DNA of 64,000 nucleotides, from contig NZ_JAJOMB010000007.1 in assembly GCF_021129305.1 (NCBI RefSeq), positions 248,001-312,000 on the forward strand, read 5' to 3'. Of this stretch, positions 59,762-64,000 are shown piece after piece. The translations under genes were made by a program, and so were the position numbers. Each line of letters begins with the position of its first letter. The stretch's first letter is position 1. This DNA comes from Kineosporia babensis. Its GTDB lineage: Bacteria > Actinomycetota > Actinomycetes > Actinomycetales > Kineosporiaceae. The notes beneath the pieces are model-generated. The model was given only the letters and a program-made list of their open reading frames with translations. It was not told where the DNA came from and did not search any database.

Positions 59762-60730
59762 TCAGGCGAAGCAGGCCCGATCTGCGTCCTCACGGATGGT
59801 TTGGAGTTGCTGCTCGCTCAGCCCGGCCTCTTCCCGGGCTTTCAGGTACTCGCCTGACAGGGTGATGGCCGAAGCACGGGGATCGTCGGTGGCCAGCGAC
59901 ACCGGAACGCCGGCCGCAAGAAGCCGGTGGATCGGGTGCTCCCGGTAGCTGGTTGCCGTGCTGGTGTGAAGGTTGCTGGTCAGCGCCACTTCGAGAGTGA
60001 TCCGGTGCTTGGCCAGGTGCTCCAGCAGTGCTGGGTCTTCCACCGACCGCACCCCGTGCCCGATCCGCTCGGCACCCAAGTGGCGGACTGCGTCCCAAAC
60101 GCTCTGTGCTCCCGCGCCCTCCCCCGCATGCACCGTGACGTGAAGTCCGGCATCGCGGGCGAGCGCAAAGGCTTCGGTGAATCCAGACGCCGGGAAACCG
60201 TTCTCATTGCCGGCCAGGTCGACCGCGCAGAAAGTTTCCCGCCGGCTGAGCAGAGTCTTGACCTGGGCCACGCCGTTCTCCGGGCCGAGATCCCTGAGCA
60301 GGATGCCGATCAGGCCGGTTCTGAGACCAGTTTCATCCGAAGCCTGTGACACGCCGTCCGCAATGGCATCGATGATCTCTTCGGCTCTGAGCGGCGTCTC
60401 CTGCTGGATGAACCATGGGCTGAATCGCAGCTCGAGGTAATCCAAACCGTCGTCTGCCGCGTCTTTCACCGCTTCCTGCGCAGCCCGATGCCAGTCCTCG
60501 GCCCGGCTGAACGCTGATGCGGCCACGTCGACCTTGTCCAGGTACGGCACCAGTCCGCCGAGCGGTCCTTTCGCCACCAGCAGGTCCTCGGGATCATCGG
60601 CCGTGGCCAGGTGATGCCCGTCGCGGTGGGCCAGTTCAAGAATGGTGGCCACCCGCAGCGAGCCTTCGAGATGGCGATGAAGGTCGATCAGGCGATGGGC
60701 GGATCTGGGCAGGACTGATTCAGAGATCAT
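59762..60730 (-). CDS. add: Adenosine deaminase
   Basis: 322 residues. Converts adenosine to inosine with a zinc ion. Signatures: LIDLHRHLEGSL (His18, His20), HAGEGAG (His and catalytic Glu), RIGHGV and SLATDDPRAS (Asp-Asp) in the usual order of the amidohydrolase barrel. Length is typical for the ADA family. No purine genes adjoin. A small frame upstream might be a leader. Confidence 0.95.
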   Translation of the reverse strand: MISESVLPRSAHRLIDLHRHLEGSLRVATILELAHRDGHHLATADDPEDLLVAKGPLGGLVPYLDKVDVAASAFSRAEDWHRAAQEAVKDAADDGLDYLELRFSPWFIQQETPLRAEEIIDAIADGVSQASDETGLRTGLIGILLRDLGPENGVAQVKTLLSRRETFCAVDLAGNENGFPASGFTEAFALARDAGLHVTVHAGEGAGAQSVWDAVRHLGAERIGHGVRSVEDPALLEHLAKHRITLEVALTSNLHTSTATSYREHPIHRLLAAGVPVSLATDDPRASAITLSGEYLKAREEAGLSEQQLQTIREDADRACFA

Positions 60731-60787
60731 TTCGGAGCACTTTCTGGCGGAATGGACGTGGCTGTAGGGCAGAGGGGCTCAAGGGCC

Positions 60788-60871
60788 CTAGCCGTAGAAG
60801 TCCTGCCGGAAGGAGTGATCACCGAAGATGACAGCGCTGCGCACCTCACGCGCGGCCGCCGTCTGCTCCAT
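60788..60871 (-). CDS. Possible 27-residue small protein upstream of add
   Basis: Minus-strand frame from the ATG at 60871, beginning MEQTAAAREV and ending RQDFYG. TAGCAT lies exactly six bases before the ATG, the same leaderless spacing seen elsewhere in this window. The frame stops 58 bases before add. It could be a leader peptide, a small stand-alone protein or chance; no homologue is known to me. Confidence 0.35.
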   Translation of the reverse strand: MEQTAAAREVRSAVIFGDHSFRQDFYG

Positions 60872-60890
60872 GCTGCGATGCTAGCAAGCT

Positions 60891-61784
60891 ATGGATTCCT
60901 CCTGGGCGCTGAAGATCCCCGCGGAGTTCGCGGCTGGCGTTGTCGGCCACACCGGAGACGCCGGCCGCGCTTGGCTACGGGATCTGCCCTCGCTCGCCTT
61001 GCAACTGCTCGAACGGTGGGACCTGCAACCTGATGGATCACCCATGCACGGCTACCTCGGCCTCGTGCTCCCCGTCCGCCAGGGCGCTCTGCCGGGCGCG
61101 CTCAAGATCTCCCAGGTCACGCCGGAAACGCTTAACCAGGCCGCCGCCCTCGATGCCTGGGACGGCCGTGGAATGGTTCAGCTGCTGGACAGTTCGCCGG
61201 CCGAAGGGGCGCTTCTGCTGGAGCGGCTCGACTACACCCGCGCGCTCGAGCACCTGCCCATCCTGAAGGCCGTTCCCGCCGCCGGACTGCTTCTTCGGCG
61301 TCTGTCCCTGCCCAGCTCCGCCTCACTCCCCACACTGACCGATCATGTAGCCGGCTGGCCCGAACGCTGGGCCGCTGGAGCATCCGATCTACTCCCCCAC
61401 CGGTACTTCCAAGCCGCCCACGAGACTTGCCGTGCCCTCGGCCCCCAGGCCGGACGTCTTCTGGTTGACCATGATCTGCACTACGCCAACGTCCTCGCCG
61501 GCGAGCGCGAACCTTGGCTGGCCGTGGATCCGCGCGGCCTGCTGGGCGATCCCGAGTTCGCCCTTGCGCCCCTGATGTGGCGGCGGTTCGACGAAATGCC
61601 CATCGCCCAGCGCTTCGATCTGCTGGTCGAGTCGGCCGAACTGGACCGCGATCGCGCCCGAGGATGGCTTCTGGTCCGGGCCTTTGACTATTTCCTGTGG
61701 TCAACGGGAATCGGGCTCACCTGGGATCCGGCTGCCTGCCGCGAGATCCTGGACTGGCTGCTGGCTCAGCGGATCGGCGGGTAA
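60891..61784 (+). CDS. Aminoglycoside 6-phosphotransferase-like kinase (APH(6)/StrB family)
   Basis: 297 residues. Family landmarks: ALKIPAEFAAGVV near the start, GALPGALKISQVTPET (ATP Lys), GALLLERLDY, catalytic HDLHYANVLAGE and WLAVDPRGLLGDPEFAL (metal site), RRFDEMP. This is the APH(6)/hydroxyurea-type kinase family, known to phosphorylate streptomycin in StrB. Substrate here is unproven. No strict ribosome site, so it may be leaderless. It diverges from add and the small frame. Confidence 0.92.
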   Translation: MDSSWALKIPAEFAAGVVGHTGDAGRAWLRDLPSLALQLLERWDLQPDGSPMHGYLGLVLPVRQGALPGALKISQVTPETLNQAAALDAWDGRGMVQLLDSSPAEGALLLERLDYTRALEHLPILKAVPAAGLLLRRLSLPSSASLPTLTDHVAGWPERWAAGASDLLPHRYFQAAHETCRALGPQAGRLLVDHDLHYANVLAGEREPWLAVDPRGLLGDPEFALAPLMWRRFDEMPIAQRFDLLVESAELDRDRARGWLLVRAFDYFLWSTGIGLTWDPAACREILDWLLAQRIGG

Positions 61785-61970
61785 CCGGCGTGCGTGACTT
61801 TCGCGCGCTGCCGATAGGCGTGACCTGCTCAGCCGAGCCTGGCTCGTGTCGCGGTGGGCAACGATTTCGAGATGGCTGGACCCCAGGCTACCGAGCTGTG
61901 CCGATGTTCCCGCAGCGCTCCACCTGAACACGCTGTGGCGATATTGACACAACGGTCCTCCACGGCCCAA

Positions 61971-61988
61971 TGTGCAGATAATCGCACA
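61971..61988. promoter_or_regulatory. Candidate XRE operator
   Basis: TGTGC (61971-61975) and GCACA (61984-61988) are inverted arms with an 8-base centre, 14 bases before the XRE gene. TTGACA at 61944-61949 with CAATGT 18 bases later forms a possible promoter which the dyad overlaps. Confidence 0.4.
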
Positions 61989-62002
61989 AAGGAGAATCTC
62001 AC

Positions 62003-62248
62003 ATGCAGCAATTTCTGGTCAGAGGTGGGTCCGACCTCGGCGCTGCGGTCGCCGAATCGCGCCTCATCCGTGGCCTGACCCAAGAACAGCTCTCCGAAGA
62101 GACCGGCATCGAGCGCACCTACCTCGCTCGGCTCGAGGCCGGAGCCTCAGTGCAACTCCTGGATCGGGCCCTGTTCCTGCTGCGAAGGCTTGGCGCCGAG
62201 GTGACGGTGACACTGCCAGAAGAACCGGCACCGACGACCAAGGCCTGA
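62003..62248 (+). CDS. Small XRE-type HTH protein (HipB-like)
   Basis: 81 residues; AAAGGAG 9 bases before ATG. A single HTH: LGAAVAESRLIRGLTQEQLSEETGIERTYLARLEAGAS, followed by LLRRLGAEVTVTLPEE, as in HipB-type antitoxins and y4mF-family regulators. No HipA-type kinase gene follows within the window, so it is either an orphan antitoxin or a simple regulator. It probably represses itself through the upstream dyad. Confidence 0.88.
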   Translation: MQQFLVRGGSDLGAAVAESRLIRGLTQEQLSEETGIERTYLARLEAGASVQLLDRALFLLRRLGAEVTVTLPEEPAPTTKA

Positions 62249-62345
62249 GCCTGGCGATAGATCGCCCGCACGGAACCGGGACGAGCCAGTCGGTGCGAGC
62301 TGGTCGTCAGCCCGGAAACGCCCGACTGTCCATGGAACCGACACC

Positions 62346-62378
62346 GCACCCCAATCGTCATTTTGCCAATTGGGGTGC
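62346..62378. terminator. Hairpin after XRE gene
   Basis: GCACCCCAAT (62346-62355) is perfectly complementary to 62369-62378 over a 13-base loop. It might instead be an operator for the following genes. Confidence 0.5.
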
Positions 62379-62478
62379 CCATTGACCGTATCTTCATGCA
62401 GGTGCGCCAGCTTCGCTCCGGTTCTCCTACCGTCTCCGCGTCTCACCAATACTGGGCTGCCTCGCTCCGGACCTGGGT

Positions 62479-63234
62479 ATGAGGCCTCGGGGACGTCGAG
62501 AGCGCCACGGTCCTGCCGAACTCGAGAAGTTCATCGACAGGGCGCTCACCCAGAGCCGACACGATGCCCCGTTTGTCCACGCGGTGCTCGACCGTCTCGG
62601 TCAAGGGCAGCGCCACCCGCGGACGAGTGGCTCGGGTCGCGCACTCGCCTCGCCTTCCCTGCCCAGCCCGGGGGTCGTCCCCAGTTCAGAACTCGCCACA
62701 GGCGTGCGGCCGTCGGTGGTCTTCGCAGCGGCAGCCGCGGTGGTCCACCAGCGGAACCGCGCCGTTGCACACTACGTCGCCGACGAGCAGAGTGCGCCGC
62801 ATCTGACGGGTGAACAAGATCCACTCATTACCCGGAAACTGTTACGGCGCATCGTTGGCCTGGGCCCCTCGTCCTCCATCGAACTCGATGCCCCGCTCGT
62901 GCAGCGAACGACCGCCACCGCGTTCGCGCTGGCGGTGGACCTCCGGTTCGGGACGCATGCGACACACGATCAGGTACAGCGGTTCGTCACCCAGATTCGG
63001 GGGCCTCGCGTGGCGCCGGAAGCGCTCAATCCGGTTCTGGCCGAGCAGGTTCTGGAAGCGATGTACCGGGAGCACAGCCTGCTGGGCAGCACCTCTCCTA
63101 CCGAGGTGCTCAGTGCCCAGAACCTGATGACGTACGCGCTCGTCCACGAGACCAACCTCTTCGGTGGGCTTCCGGAACAGTTCGTCCGGGAGGCGGCGGA
63201 GCTAATCGGCAACCATGGGACGAGGGCGGGGTGA
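62479..63234 (+). CDS. Unknown protein, first of tandem paralogues
   Basis: 251 residues from an ATG at 62479 without a good ribosome site. The first 80 residues are basic and low-complexity, then helical (VFAAAAAVVHQRNRAVAHYVADEQ). The segment FALAVDLRFGTHATHDQVQRFVTQIRGPRVAPEALNPVLAEQVLEA aligns well with FLLAVERRFSETASVEEVREFVVRARTRWIRPESLNPVLAEWSLLDA of the next gene. Overlap with it is four bases (GTGA). No membrane segment, catalytic motif or known family was recognised. Confidence 0.7.
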   Translation: MRPRGRRERHGPAELEKFIDRALTQSRHDAPFVHAVLDRLGQGQRHPRTSGSGRALASPSLPSPGVVPSSELATGVRPSVVFAAAAAVVHQRNRAVAHYVADEQSAPHLTGEQDPLITRKLLRRIVGLGPSSSIELDAPLVQRTTATAFALAVDLRFGTHATHDQVQRFVTQIRGPRVAPEALNPVLAEQVLEAMYREHSLLGSTSPTEVLSAQNLMTYALVHETNLFGGLPEQFVREAAELIGNHGTRAG

Positions 63235-64000
63235 CCGCCCGCTCTCCCGAGCCGTCTCTACTCAAGCTGGTTCTGGGATTTCTTCCCATCGAACAGGAAT
63301 CGGCCGAGGCCGCCTTCGGAACAACGGACGAGAACCAGACGTACGTTGTGGCCGCGTCGCTGGGAGCCTTCACCGCTGCGGTCCTTTCCCTGTTGGAACG
63401 GCTGGATGCGGCCGAACGTGAGCAGTTCTGCCACCGGCTCGCGGCCCGGTCCGCCGGCGACGTCCAGCCCTGGATGGTTGAGGCTGCGCTGCGCGGAACG
63501 CAGGGCGATGCCGATGCCGTCGTCGGTGCCGATTCCACGGTGATGAGCGCGATCCACATGCACGGGCTCTACCTGATCAGGGACGAGTACCTGAGCGCCA
63601 CCGAGAGCCGCAAGCTGCAGGCGTCCGCGCTTGTTCACGCCCTGGAGTACCGACGCCGATGGGACGGTCCGCTTCCGAGCGACCTCAGCCAGCAGTTCAG
63701 AGATCTCGTCCGTGCGATGGTGAGCGGGCAGAACTTTGAGAAGGTGCGGGTCTCCGAGATCGGTTCCTTCACCTTTCACCGTCTCGCCTATTGCGCCTTT
63801 CTTCTTGCTGTCGAGCGACGATTCAGCGAGACAGCGAGCGTCGAGGAGGTACGAGAGTTCGTGGTCCGCGCGCGGACCCGGTGGATTCGGCCCGAATCCC
63901 TCAACCCGGTCCTGGCCGAATGGTCCCTGCTGGACGCCATCGTTGAGAACGGATCAGTGGACGATCTCTCGTTGGACGAGACCCTCCGAGTCCAGATCGT
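63231..64000 (+). CDS. Unknown protein, second of tandem paralogues, 3' end outside window
   Basis: Open from the GTG at 63231 to the window end (256 residues), with high-GC third positions throughout. The start overlaps the preceding stop in GTGA, so translation is coupled. It is mostly helical and has no signal peptide. It shares the PE-[SA]-LNPVLAE motif and the surrounding 50 residues with its neighbour, showing an ancient duplication. No family was recognised; the missing end may hold more. Confidence 0.72.
   Translation, partial: MTARSPEPSLLKLVLGFLPIEQESAEAAFGTTDENQTYVVAASLGAFTAAVLSLLERLDAAEREQFCHRLAARSAGDVQPWMVEAALRGTQGDADAVVGADSTVMSAIHMHGLYLIRDEYLSATESRKLQASALVHALEYRRRWDGPLPSDLSQQFRDLVRAMVSGQNFEKVRVSEIGSFTFHRLAYCAFLLAVERRFSETASVEEVREFVVRARTRWIRPESLNPVLAEWSLLDAIVENGSVDDLSLDETLRVQI

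Noticed and set aside
62003-62478. HipBA toxin-antitoxin pair
   Set aside because: The XRE protein looks HipB-like, but the next genes show no HipA kinase motifs.

Overview
The window is very GC-rich (about 70%, strong G/C at third codon positions). It has many GTG starts, GTGA/ATGA gene overlaps, promoters with TAnnnT boxes 6-7 bases before the start codon (leaderless style), a mycofactocin locus, a SigE-family sigma factor and MmyB-type regulators. All of this points to an actinobacterium. A Kineosporia-like lineage would fit, but the genus cannot be fixed from the sequence alone. No insertion sequence, prophage, CRISPR array or rRNA operon was seen.

Layout. 0-5.6 kb: 3' part of argG, a kinase with an outer ricin-type lectin domain, an unknown protein and an RtcB RNA ligase. 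5.8-13.8 kb: a methyltransferase, a phosphoribosyltransferase, a CHAT-domain (caspase-like) protein followed by an alpha/beta hydrolase, DNA polymerase IV and a universal stress protein. 14-33.7 kb: an expanded and interrupted mycofactocin locus. mftA-mftB-mftC, two mycofactocin-type SDR dehydrogenases, moxR-VWA-mftE-mftF and mftR are joined by two divergent MftD paralogues. Between mftD and mftF sits an operon of an HSP90-like ATPase and three TPR proteins. 34-41.2 kb: a small Cys-rich protein, then a four-gene operon with 4-base overlaps ending in a 1041-residue SMC-like coiled-coil ATPase (possible MukBEF/Mks/Wadjet relative without a recognisable nuclease gene), then a FadR-type regulator. 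41.2-57 kb: small regulator/effector pairs (ArsR/SRPBCC, TetR/MFS, MarR/membrane protein, sigma/membrane protein, TetR/ABC exporter, a second ABC exporter), an odd tRNA-like gene and a decayed GbsR-type regulator. 57-64 kb: CGNR protein, AEC transporter, two aminoglycoside-phosphotransferase-like kinases, adenosine deaminase, a small XRE regulator and two tandem paralogous genes of unknown function, the last running off the window.

How parts work together. MftA (ending IDGMCGVY) is held by MftB, modified by the radical SAM enzyme MftC, cut by MftE, oxidised by MftD and glycosylated by MftF to give mycofactocin, the redox partner of the SDR enzymes. A similar dyad (TGACAC-N3-GTG) lies in front of mftA and between the two mftD paralogues, suggesting joint control by MftR. 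The HSP90-TPR operon, the CHAT-hydrolase pair and the SMC-like operon are the three best candidates for poorly described systems.
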